Below are positions 1 to 8,417 of a stretch of 37,308 nt of DNA, one piece after another; position 1 is the stretch's first letter; the number at the start of each line of letters is the position of its first letter. Under the pieces are notes generated by a model, which saw nothing but the letters and a program-made list of their open reading frames with translations, was not told the origin of the DNA and did not search any database. This DNA comes from Actinomycetota bacterium. GTDB lineage: Bacteria; Actinomycetota; Humimicrobiia; Humimicrobiales; Humimicrobiaceae. Made by a program: the position numbers and the translations under genes. The DNA lies in contig JABMRD010000010.1 of NCBI GenBank assembly GCA_013202875.1, forward strand, positions 1 to 37,308, given 5' to 3'.

Positions 1-223
1 CTCTGAGATCAGCTTCCGAAAGATTAGCTCCTGTGAGATCAGCGCCATTAAGATCAATAAATCTCAAATCTTTCTTATTTTCAGCTTCTTCTGCAAAAGG
101 AAACCCCGCTAAAAACCTCTCCCATTTACTTTCTTTTATGTGCTCGACTACCTGCTCCTTTACTTTCTTTCCCTCAGGAGTAAGCCATCTTTCTTTTAGT
201 TGTTTCTCCGTTCCTTCAGCCAT
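1..223 (-). CDS. Pentapeptide-repeat protein, N-terminal part (runs off window start)
   Basis: Reverse-complement reading from ATG at 221-223: MAEGTEKQLKERWLTPEGKKVKEQVVEHIKESKWERFLAGFPFAEEAENKKDLRFIDLNGADLTGANLSEADLR, with A(D/N)LXX pentapeptides at the end. Missed by the ORF track because no stop lies in the window. Confidence 0.85.
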   Translation of the reverse strand, partial: MAEGTEKQLKERWLTPEGKKVKEQVVEHIKESKWERFLAGFPFAEEAENKKDLRFIDLNGADLTGANLSEADLR

Positions 224-434
224 ATTTTATATTCCTTTCTATAACTCCTTTATTTAATACTTTGTCAATTGCTCTCACCAAATTATTCGCATTCATTTCG
301 CTTACTTTTTATTTTTAATCGAATTTTTGCCTAAATCTGTTAATGCTGCATATTATATGTATTATGCGTAGCATAATAAACAGTTTACGATATGTAAAGT
401 ATAAAGCGTACGAATATGCAAAAACTAACCTGTA

Positions 435-624
435 AAAATTATGTTCTCAATCCCTATATGCCTATATATTATATATTAATTTTTATGAACCATCCGGACC
501 AGATACCTATTATAACATTTCTTATATCGATACTGCCAAACACTTCATAAGATTAAATGGAAATCCGGAAATTTTTATAAATCGGAAAGAATTATTAGAT
601 ATCAGTTGGTTTTTTATGGCTTAA
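435..624 (+). pseudogene. 3' remnant of an unidentified protein gene
   Basis: Open frame without a good start, ending ...YEPSGPDTYYNISYIDTAKHFIRLNGNPEIFINRKELLDISWFFMA*. Composition looks protein-like; family not recognised. Confidence 0.35.
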
Positions 625-646
625 AATCATTTGAACTTCTTAAATA

Positions 647-1697
647 TCAATTCAATTTTTTCAGTAATATAACAAACTTCTGCACTAACATTGGATTGAA
701 TTGAGTTCCTGAACATCTCCCAAGTTCTTCTATTGCCTCTTCTTCAGAAATTGCTTCTCTGTAAGGCCTGCCAAATGTCATAACATCATAAGCATCTACA
801 ATAGATGTAATACAGACGTTAATAGGAATATCCTCTCCCATTAATCCCTGTGGATAGCCGGTTCCATTCCACCACTCATGATGTGATAGGATATCTTCAG
901 CTATCGACGCAATTTGTGGAGTTGATTCAGCAATTTTATACCCTATTTCGGGATGCTTTTTTATAATCTTCCACTCTTTTGCAGTTAATTTACCTTTTTT
1001 CATTAAAATTTTATCAGGTATTGCAATCTTACCTATGTCATGGAGGTTAGGAAGAAGTACCAGTTCATCCAACTTATTTTGTGGCAGATTAATAGCTCTT
1101 CCAAGCTGTACTGCAAATCTTTTAAGACGTTCTGTATGTCCTTTTATTTGCTTATTTTTCTCCCACAATATTCTTTCCAAAGAGAAAATAATAAAATTAT
1201 AAATACTTTTTCTTTTAAGCAGCTTATTCTTATACATATTATTCCCTGCTTCTTTTATGACTTCTTTTAAATTCTCTTCATCAATCTTTTTTAAGGATTT
1301 CTTGAACTCCCCGGTAGTTATTTTCTTAATCCTTTTTTTAAACTTATCATACTCGTACTGCAGATAATTTACATCTTCCTCAAATTCATGCTTTTCCATT
1401 AATAAGTCCTTATAATATTTTTCTAAATGCATTTTTTTATTCTCAAGTTTTTCTTTAATTTCATCTTTATCTTCTGCCGGTACTCCATAGTTTCCCATAT
1501 CTCATTTTTATCTGATGTGTCTTTTCTCCCTAAACTGCCAAGGAATTTTCCCAAATCTTCTTCTCTTATCTTTATGGCTTTCTCTATTTTTATGGCAGAA
1601 AGCTTTTTTAATGTAATCATGTTTATTACTTCCTGCTCGCTGGTCCCAGCACTTCGGTAGCTTCTTCTATATTATAAAATTTATCATTTCTATTCAT
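647..1697 (-). pseudogene. Excisionase-like HTH + HD-GYP phosphohydrolase, split by two apparent frameshifts
   Basis: Start at 1697 reads MNRNDKFYNIEEATEVLG; a second frame continues TSEQEVINMITLKKLSAIKIEKAIKIREEDLGKFLG (HTH_17-like); a third frame (ORF 647..1498) carries HD-GYP motifs HDIGKIAIPDKIL, HPEIGYKI, HHEWWNGTGYPQG, DAYDVMTFGRPYR. Confidence 0.7.
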
Positions 1698-1905
1698 ATC
1701 TCTTAAGCTTAAAATAAACTTTTATAAAATTATTATAACATACTTAGACAAGTATAACACATTTATCATAAAAATAAACAAGTTTTTTTATTTTAACTGC
1801 AAAATTTTTATTTGATTAAAAACGGGATCGCAATTGCTATAAATCTGTCAAATACAACTGCCGGAATAAAAAGATTGTATCCCGTATTGTAATCCATAAA
1901 AAGGG

Positions 1906-2109
1906 ATGAATCATGCCGCCAGGCTAAGAGCTCAGAAGATTGCTGAAGGCAGCGGCAAAAAAATAGGAGTAATAAAATCCGCAAATCTTGGAGTGGTCCA
2001 GGTTCTGCCCGTATATTCTACAGAAGTCTCAAATTGGGGAACCTATGATACATCAACTATCGAAAAAGAAGTAATGATACCGGTTACGGTGATTTTTACC
2101 CTGAAATAA
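1906..2109 (+). pseudogene. C-terminal fragment resembling SIMPL (DUF541) domain protein
   Basis: 67 aa: ARLRAQKIAEGSGKKIGVIKSANLG...EKEVMIPVTVIFTLK resembles the SIMPL C-terminus; in-frame stop just upstream at 1897. Confidence 0.5.
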
Positions 2110-2169
2110 AAAGCTAGAGTCTTAAATATATCTATATGATTTTTTCAATAAATCCCAGGATCTCCGAGC

Positions 2170-2658
2170 TTATTTAATCTTACCTTTGGCTTTACCATTA
2201 TTAGATTTCTCACCTTTATCTTTCTTATTTTCTTTATCCTTATTTTCAACTTCTTCCTCTGTTGTATCGGTATTATTACTATCTCCAGTACAATCATTTA
2301 AAGAAGCACCTATAACCTCTTGCATTTTCAATATTGATTTTGAACTTTGTATAATTGCGTGGTTAATTGCATATACTGAATGCTGGCCAGGATCTTTTGC
2401 TTCCAACACTCTTTGAAGAACTGCTAAATGTTTCATTCTCATAGCTATTGCATGCCGTAAATGTGCTAAATAGGGACCTTCTTCATTTGCTTCTTCTTCC
2501 TCTTCTTCACCTGCTTCTTCTTCAGCAAATGCTTCTTTTGTGGCACTACATTCTGGGCAAATCCAGTCATCAGCTAAATCTTTAAAATTTTTTATATTAA
2601 TAAAATAAAATATCCCATTATTCCAGATATAAGAAAAAGATTTGTTTTTTAAATACAT
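2170..2658 (-). CDS. Protein with half-rubredoxin motif, acidic linker, helical region and Lys/Asn-rich tail (possibly truncated)
   Basis: FKDLADDWICPECSATKEAFAEEE matches the C-terminal half of rubredoxin; the N-terminal CxxCG half is missing. Confidence 0.55.
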   Translation of the reverse strand: MYLKNKSFSYIWNNGIFYFINIKNFKDLADDWICPECSATKEAFAEEEAGEEEEEEANEEGPYLAHLRHAIAMRMKHLAVLQRVLEAKDPGQHSVYAINHAIIQSSKSILKMQEVIGASLNDCTGDSNNTDTTEEEVENKDKENKKDKGEKSNNGKAKGKIK

Positions 2659-2704
2659 TTATAATAAAATATTAACTTACAGTAAGAGGAGAAAGGAGAA
2701 TAAA

Positions 2705-2896
2705 ATGACTGATGGGAAGAAAGATAATAGCACCGCTGGAATGTTAGGTTTTGGCTATTTTGTGGCTTTTATTGGTGCAGCAGTCTACTTCATTCAACAG
2801 GCAACCTCTTTCGGGATGGGAGTTCTTGGTTTCTTGAAAGCTTGTATATGGCCATATTTTCTAATCTACAATTTGCTAGAGTTTCTCAAAATATAG
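2705..2896 (+). CDS. Small hydrophobic membrane protein (63 aa)
   Basis: ATG at 2705 preceded by GAGGAGAAAGGAG; MTDGKKDNSTAGMLGFGYFVAFIGAAVYFIQQATSFGMGVLGFLKACIWPYFLIYNLLEFLKI. The longer ORF from 2642 is unlikely. Confidence 0.6.
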   Translation: MTDGKKDNSTAGMLGFGYFVAFIGAAVYFIQQATSFGMGVLGFLKACIWPYFLIYNLLEFLKI

Positions 2897-3143
2897 ATAC
2901 TTTACTCATCATAATAGCACTTAACATAGAGAAACCAATAATGACAGTATTCAAAGCCATCAACGCCTATTAAACATTTTAATGAAAATTAAATAACTTC
3001 ATAGATTAAAACCTTTAATTAAGGCGGTGTAAATTATTGTCTTGCAAAAACAAATTCCGATTTTATTTGATGCGTCTATTATACCTAAATTAAAATGTAA
3101 GATAATGTTATAATAATAATTCTATAAGGGAAGGGAATTTCTC

Positions 3144-3548
3144 ATGATCGAACAAATCCATAAACACCTCGTTTCAGAACTTCAACAAAATACCCGTACT
3201 GATACCATTTTTATTATAACTGCAATTTTACTTAACCTGCTGTCTTTGGGAATAAACTCTGCGATGGCAGGTGAATCACGGGAAGACACAAGCCTATTTT
3301 TAGTTATGTTTATAATGGTAGCCCTTGTCATAGTAGTAAATGTCGTAGTGATAACAGGGCTTATCAAAGGAAAACAGACCCGAGGTAAATTAACTAATGG
3401 ACTTATAAAAATGTATAAGGATAACAATGTAGATAAGTACTATGACTCATCGCTTCTGTTAAATTATAATACAAGATACAATCTTTTCATCTTAGTAGTT
3501 GTTTTTATTGGTACAATTGCTATCGCTATTCCTTTTATAGTTAGATAG
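3144..3548 (+). CDS. Hypothetical membrane protein, about three hydrophobic segments
   Basis: 134 aa ORF with RBS-like AAGGGAAGGG upstream and long hydrophobic stretches. Confidence 0.6.
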   Translation: MIEQIHKHLVSELQQNTRTDTIFIITAILLNLLSLGINSAMAGESREDTSLFLVMFIMVALVIVVNVVVITGLIKGKQTRGKLTNGLIKMYKDNNVDKYYDSSLLLNYNTRYNLFILVVVFIGTIAIAIPFIVR

Positions 3549-3622
3549 AGAAGCAGTACTAAATAAATATTTAAAAAAATTATTCTTTAGAAGAATTATA
3601 TAATTCCAATAAGTGTTCAGAA

Positions 3623-3653
3623 TGGCTCCCCGGACTGGACAATATTGATAACA
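3623..3653 (-). repeat. Direct repeat copy A; tRNA-Asn-3'-end-like (att-like)
   Basis: TGGCTCCCCGGACTGGACAATATTGATAACA; 28/31 identical to 7737..7767. Reverse complement ends CCAGTCCGGGGAGCCA, like a T-stem 3' half + acceptor + CCA. Confidence 0.7.
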
Positions 3654-3733
3654 AATAATTATTTGTTAAACCTTAATAATTGCAAGTACCTTTATTTCTC
3701 TTCGAAACCTGCGTTAAAATAAATCATAAGATT

Positions 3734-3760
3734 GAGAAAAGGTTATAATAACCTTTTCTC
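3734..3760. terminator. Hairpin, possible bidirectional terminator
   Basis: Perfect 12-bp inverted repeat GAGAAAAGGTTA-TAA-TAACCTTTTCTC overlapping the stop of the PAS ORF. Confidence 0.45.
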
Positions 3761-4162
3761 ACCTTTTATTTTCTTAATATTAGTTATATCCTGGCTTACT
3801 TCCAAGCATCCAAGATATTTTCCTCCATTAGTGTAAACAGGAAAATAACGAATATAAATAAGCTTTTCCTCTAGATTTATCCAGAATTCTGCAACTTTCC
3901 TTTTTTTATCTTTAAAACCTTTTAAAATTTGCTCTACTTTATCCAAGCTCTTTTTTGGATGACAATCTTGAACCCTTCGACCAATAACGGATATAGGTCT
4001 TTTAAAAATTCTATCCTCAAATCTATTAAAAAACCTGACCTTATCATCTCTATCAATAAAAGTAATATCAACAGGTAAGGTATCCAAAACAAGTTTTAGT
4101 TCTTCTTCTGATAAAACTCCAGTATTAAATTTAATTTCCTCTTTTCTACTCATAAAAATCAA
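3743..4162 (-). CDS. PAS-domain protein (similar to the C-terminal PAS of DUF438 proteins)
   Basis: LDTLPVDITFIDRDDKVRFFNRFEDRIFKRPISVIGRRVQDCHPKKSLDKVEQIL...YFPVYTNGGKYLGCLEVSQDIT. Confidence 0.75.
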   Translation of the reverse strand: MIFMSRKEEIKFNTGVLSEEELKLVLDTLPVDITFIDRDDKVRFFNRFEDRIFKRPISVIGRRVQDCHPKKSLDKVEQILKGFKDKKRKVAEFWINLEEKLIYIRYFPVYTNGGKYLGCLEVSQDITNIKKIKGEKRLL

Positions 4163-4238
4163 ATTCCTACCTTTCTGACTTTAATAGATTATATTTCTTT
4201 TTAATTTCTTTTTGTTTTTATTATTTTAAAAATCATAA

Positions 4239-4610
4239 TTAAAACCACATAGTTCCATCAGCTTCAAGTACTAAATTATTTAAAGTTGCAGCGCCAACTA
4301 CCCTGGAACCATCCACAAAATCATCAGGCGTTAATTTTTCCCCGAATAATTGCGCGCTTTGTTGACATATAAGCAGTTTTATTCCCTGCCTTAAAGTTTC
4401 ATCAATTACATCCTTTAAAGATGGAAAATTACCTATCTTTATTTTCTCAGCTTCTCCTTTTTTTACGACAGTTACTCCTTCTCCCAAGAAATAAATAGTT
4501 GGTTCCACATCCATTGCTAATGCTGTTTGTGCCAATATAAAAGGTGAATAAAGTCTTTGTGGTGTATTTACACCACTTGTTTGTACATATAATAACTTCT
4601 TTTTAGCCAT
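4239..4610 (-). CDS. DsrE/DsrF-like family protein
   Basis: 123 aa MAKKKLLYVQTSGVNTPQRLYSPFILAQTALAMDVEPTIYFLGEGV...LLICQQSAQLFG, DsrE-type fold pattern. Confidence 0.75.
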   Translation of the reverse strand: MAKKKLLYVQTSGVNTPQRLYSPFILAQTALAMDVEPTIYFLGEGVTVVKKGEAEKIKIGNFPSLKDVIDETLRQGIKLLICQQSAQLFGEKLTPDDFVDGSRVVGAATLNNLVLEADGTMWF

Positions 4611-4624
4611 TTACTCCTCCTAAT

Positions 4625-4879
4625 TTACTTATACATCTTTTTAATGTAGAAAATAAAATTATCATTATTCTTAGTCATCTTTATAAGTTTGTTACCAGTA
4701 GTTTTTGCCCAACTCTTAATATCTTCTTCGGACGCAGGATCATCAGCTACTAGTTCCAGTATTTGTCCTTCTTTCATGCTATTGATCTTTTTCCTTGTTT
4801 CAAATACAGGTACCGGGCAATATAGCCCGGTACAGTCTAAATGTCCATCAGGCTTTAAAACATCTTGTTCTTCTTCCAT
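4625..4879 (-). CDS. TusA/SirA-family sulfurtransferase
   Basis: LDCTGLYCPVPVFETRKKINSMKEGQILELVADDPASEEDIKSWAKTTGNKL: CPxP motif typical of TusA. Confidence 0.85.
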   Translation of the reverse strand: MEEEQDVLKPDGHLDCTGLYCPVPVFETRKKINSMKEGQILELVADDPASEEDIKSWAKTTGNKLIKMTKNNDNFIFYIKKMYK

Positions 4880-4881
4880 AG

Positions 4882-4998
4882 TTACTCATCCTCTCCCAAT
4901 TTTTCTCCGCAATTAGGACATACTTTTAAATTATTGGAGACAGCATGTCCTTTTAACAATAGGTGGTAAAACTTCAAGTAATCAATAAAAACAGTGGT
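4882..4998 (-). pseudogene. C-terminal remnant with zinc-ribbon-like tail
   Basis: Frame reads TTVFIDYLKFYHLLLKGHAVSNNLKVCPNCGEKLGEDE*, with an upstream in-frame stop and no ATG. Confidence 0.4.
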
Positions 4999-5029
4999 TT
5001 AGATGTTCTTTATTTGTTATCCCCTAATG

Positions 5030-5677
5030 CTATTTAAATATAAAACCAGTCTGTTCGGACCAGAATAAAAGATCCAATTCCTGGAAGGGAATACCTATCT
5101 TTAAAGAAAATCCTCTCATTTTATTTTCTACATTTAAGTAAATCTTTCTGTTAATCAAGGATGGGATTTTCTTTATAATTCCGTACCTCTTTAAACTCCT
5201 TAAAATATGTATATCGAGTATTGCTATATCATTACCAAAACCAATATTCCTTAAAAAATGACTCGCTTCCTTATATCCTAAACCTTTTATGTTCTTTACG
5301 AACCATTCTCTCGTTTTGAATATATTACCTTCATCTATTTTGCTTTTTAAATCAAATCTTCCCCTTTTTTTAAAGGCCTTTCTTGCCGCTATTAAATAAG
5401 AGGCTTTATTGTTAGGAAATCTAACACGTCTCAAATTAGCTTTTATATCACTTTTTTCTCCTTTTAAAAGCAACCCTGATCTTACCAATTCTTTTACAGC
5501 TTCGTCACAATAAATTGCCTTTGATTGAGGTGTTAATATACAGAAGCATAACTCCTTGAATATGCACTCATCATTACTTTTATATAAATCCTCAAATTCT
5601 TTGAGCTTTTTTTTAATCTGATATTTTTTTTTCCTGTAATTTGATAATAACTCATTTAATTCATCATCGCATTGCAT
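5030..5677 (-). CDS. N-glycosylase/DNA lyase (Ogg2-like, HhH superfamily)
   Basis: LCFCILTPQSKA...FVKNIKGLGYKEASHFLRNIGFGNDIAILDIHILRSLKRYGII: HhH-GPD pattern with catalytic K and downstream D. Confidence 0.8.
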   Translation of the reverse strand: MQCDDELNELLSNYRKKKYQIKKKLKEFEDLYKSNDECIFKELCFCILTPQSKAIYCDEAVKELVRSGLLLKGEKSDIKANLRRVRFPNNKASYLIAARKAFKKRGRFDLKSKIDEGNIFKTREWFVKNIKGLGYKEASHFLRNIGFGNDIAILDIHILRSLKRYGIIKKIPSLINRKIYLNVENKMRGFSLKIGIPFQELDLLFWSEQTGFIFK

Positions 5678-5693
5678 TATCTTTAATCACTTA

Positions 5694-6269
5694 TCAATAA
5701 TTTTCGCAAAACAGCTCATAATAACTTTGAGGATGTGCACAAGCCGGACACTCCTTTGGCGCCTCTTTTCCTTCATGAATATACCCACAATTACGGCATT
5801 TCCATCTAACCTCTGTATCCCTTTTGAATACTTTATATTCTTTCAAGTTCTTGAGTAATTTTCTATATCGTATTTCGTGTTGTTCCTCTACTTCTGCTAT
5901 CTCTTTAATTACAGAAGCAATTTCTCCAAAACCTTCCTTGCGTGCTATTTCTTCTGCTTCTTTGTAGATTTTTGTCCACTCCAAGTTTTCACCGGCCGCA
6001 GAGGCTTCTAGATTAGCCACTGTATCTTCTATTACACCTGCTGGATAACTGGCTGTAATTTCCACATCTCCACCTTTTAAGAACTTGAAAAATCTCTTTG
6101 CATGTTCTTTCTCATTATAAGCAGTTTCCAGGAATATCGCTGCTATTTGCTCAAAACCTGCCTTTTTTGCTACGCCTGCAAAATATGTATAGCGGTTTCT
6201 CGCCTGAGATTCTCCTGCGAAAGATTCAAGAAGATTTTTTTCTGTTTTTGTTCCTTTTAAGTTTGCCAT
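5694..6269 (-). CDS. rbr: Rubrerythrin
   Basis: Start chosen at MANLKGTKTEKNLLESFAGESQARNRYTYFAGVAKK; ferritin-like diiron motifs and C-terminal rubredoxin-like CRNCGYIHEG...CPACAHPQ. Confidence 0.93.
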   Translation of the reverse strand: MANLKGTKTEKNLLESFAGESQARNRYTYFAGVAKKAGFEQIAAIFLETAYNEKEHAKRFFKFLKGGDVEITASYPAGVIEDTVANLEASAAGENLEWTKIYKEAEEIARKEGFGEIASVIKEIAEVEEQHEIRYRKLLKNLKEYKVFKRDTEVRWKCRNCGYIHEGKEAPKECPACAHPQSYYELFCENY

Positions 6270-6285
6270 TACTGTACTTTCCTCC

Positions 6286-6666
6286 TTATTTATTTTTCCA
6301 TAACCCATGTATAGAGCAAAACTCCCGCACTTCTATTACATCTGATTTTGTGGCACAATATTTTACCTCAGGAGCCTGTCCAGGCTTCAACTCCTTGCGT
6401 ATTATCCTATCCTTTAGCAATATCTCAATGAATTTTATATAATGTTTATCCTCCATTGGATGTTCGATACTTCCAACCTTCACTTTAATACCACTATCAG
6501 TTTTCTCCACTACCGGAACATGTTTTTCCTGTCCCTGGTCTTCGGTCTTTGCCTTTAATTTTATCATGGGTTCGCCACAGCACACCAGGGCAGTTGCTCC
6601 TTCATTCACAACTTCAACTATATTACCACATACTTCACAGCGATAAAGTTCTCTTAACTTAGTCAT
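6286..6666 (-). CDS. dfx: Desulfoferrodoxin / superoxide reductase (2Fe type)
   Basis: N-terminal CEVCGNIVEVV...CCGEPM and catalytic EHPMEDKHYIKFIE...CSIHGLW. Confidence 0.93.
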   Translation of the reverse strand: MTKLRELYRCEVCGNIVEVVNEGATALVCCGEPMIKLKAKTEDQGQEKHVPVVEKTDSGIKVKVGSIEHPMEDKHYIKFIEILLKDRIIRKELKPGQAPEVKYCATKSDVIEVREFCSIHGLWKNK

Positions 6667-6744
6667 CCCGCACCTCCTTATTACATATTAAATTGTTTTT
6701 AATTTGTTAATATTATATGGTTAGACTCTATCTACATCAATACG

Positions 6745-7029
6745 TTAAAGAAATCTTTGATACGTACATATTTTCTTCTCCGGTTTATATTTGTTTTTAT
6801 TCTGTTTGTATTTATTGTATTGCACAATTCCTATACATTCCTTAGCATACTTACACCAATCAAGACAACTTTGTTTGTCGCTATTTCGCATAACTGCCTT
6901 TTTACACTTCTGGCACGTTGCCTTAATCTCATCTGACCATATCTCAATCTCATAAGAACAGAAAGGACATCCCATATATTCCGGCTTTGGCTGTTTGAAA
7001 TTTTGAGCTCCAGGACATTTTAAAATCAT
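6745..7029 (-). CDS. Cys-rich zinc-ribbon-like small protein
   Basis: 94 aa with CPFC, CQKC and CLDWCKYAKEC motifs. Confidence 0.65.
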   Translation of the reverse strand: MILKCPGAQNFKQPKPEYMGCPFCSYEIEIWSDEIKATCQKCKKAVMRNSDKQSCLDWCKYAKECIGIVQYNKYKQNKNKYKPEKKICTYQRFL

Positions 7030-7034
7030 TTATT

Positions 7035-7442
7035 CTACTTCCCTGTTTTTAATAGAGATGCTATTGATAAAGAATTTAACCTGGAAATAGTATACTTTTC
7101 CATCTCATCTATTTTTTTCTTTAAAACACAACTTTTTATCTCCGGGCATATTTCCTTCTTAAAGGTATGTTCCTGCAACTTTATTGGGCCTTGAAATATT
7201 TCTATCAATTTGCCCATATATATCTTCTCAGGTCTGTCTGCCAATACAAAACCACCATTTTTACCTTTATATGATTTAAGGATTCCTTTTTTATTCAGCT
7301 CTTGAAGCACCTTTCTTAAAAATGGTCCTGGCATTTTTAAACCTTCAACCAACTCTCTAACAGAAACTACATCCTTATTACTCTTTACCATATAACAAAG
7401 CGCCCTTATGGCATAGTCGGTATTTCTTGTAATTAAGTTCAC
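7035..7442 (-). CDS. Rrf2-family transcriptional regulator
   Basis: MNLITRNTDYAIRALCYMVK...VRELVEGLKMPGPFLRKVLQELNKKGILKSYKGKNGGFVLA, winged helix, Cys near C-terminus. Confidence 0.9.
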   Translation of the reverse strand: MNLITRNTDYAIRALCYMVKSNKDVVSVRELVEGLKMPGPFLRKVLQELNKKGILKSYKGKNGGFVLADRPEKIYMGKLIEIFQGPIKLQEHTFKKEICPEIKSCVLKKKIDEMEKYTISRLNSLSIASLLKTGK

Positions 7443-7736
7443 TTATTATTTCCTCTACTTTCTATATTGGACCATTTGTAAAGATACCATAACAGTATCA
7501 TTATGTCAATAGGAAATATAAATCCATAACTTAAAATTTCAAATTGGTTCATTTTCTTTTCTCATAAATTATAAAGAATCAACTGTAGCGAGATTTCATT
7601 CTTAAAATTAATAAGCTAAATTGTCATAGAAACTTCTAGAAGAATAATCCTTGGTGAATATAAAAAAGACAATTTAAAATAGGAAAATTAAAATTCTCCT
7701 CTTTGAAACAGAAAAGCTCCAATTTGTAAATTCATT

Positions 7737-7767
7737 TGGCTCCCCGGACTGGATTATGTTGATAACA
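7737..7767 (-). repeat. Direct repeat copy B; tRNA-Asn-3'-end-like (att-like)
   Basis: TGGCTCCCCGGACTGGATTATGTTGATAACA; same orientation as copy A and as the tRNA-Asn at 9917. Confidence 0.7.
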
Positions 7768-7869
7768 TTAAAAACCGTATTCCATTGACTTTTCTATAAA
7801 TTATGTGTTGCATTATGCTCAAATAAGTGCTACATTCAGTATATAATATCAGCAAAGGAGTGGATATAT

Positions 7870-8148
7870 ATGACTAAAAAGACATCTACAATTCATTTGC
7901 GCGTTGAACCTGCTATAAAAGCAGATGTGGAAAAATTGCTTGATAGATTAGGTTTATCTACAACAGATGCGATAAACATCTTTTTAAATCAGATAGTTTT
8001 AACTGGTGGTCTGCCATTCCCTGTAAAAGTACCGCGATCTAATGAAATAACCTTAGCCGCAATGAAAGAAGCAGAGGAAATCAAAAAAGGCATAATACCA
8101 TCAAAGGCTAAAAGTGTAGATGAATTTTTTGAGGAAATGGACGTATGA
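7870..8148 (+). CDS. RelB/DinJ-family antitoxin
   Basis: MTKKTSTIHLRVEPAIKADVEKLLDRLGLSTTDAINIFLNQIVLTGGLPFPV, ribbon-helix-helix DinJ pattern; RBS AAAGGAGTGG. Confidence 0.92.
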   Translation: MTKKTSTIHLRVEPAIKADVEKLLDRLGLSTTDAINIFLNQIVLTGGLPFPVKVPRSNEITLAAMKEAEEIKKGIIPSKAKSVDEFFEEMDV

Positions 8149-8417
8149 GCAAAAACGTACGTTATACAACGCAGTTTAAAAAAGATTTTAAGCTATGCAT
8201 AAAACGTGAATACAATATGCAGCAAATAAAGTCTATTATGAAATTGCTTGAAAGCGGCAAGCAGTTATCTGAGAAGAATAAGGACCATAATCTAACTGGT
8301 AATTATGTTAACTGCAGAGAATGTCATATTCAATCCGATTGGTTACTGATTTATCAATTATTTGATAATGATATTATATTTGTTAGAACAGGAACACATT
8401 CTGATTTATTTTCATAA
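8145..8417 (+). CDS. YafQ/RelE-family toxin
   Basis: Overlaps antitoxin by 4 nt; YTTQFKKDFKLCIKR...LTGNYVNCRECHIQSDWLLIYQLFDNDIIFVRTGTHSDLF. Confidence 0.92.
   Translation: MSKNVRYTTQFKKDFKLCIKREYNMQQIKSIMKLLESGKQLSEKNKDHNLTGNYVNCRECHIQSDWLLIYQLFDNDIIFVRTGTHSDLFS

Noticed and set aside
33-257. Plus-strand ORF MRSAPLRSINLKSF...
   Set aside because: Antisense to the truncated pentapeptide-repeat gene, which reads as a real family on the minus strand.
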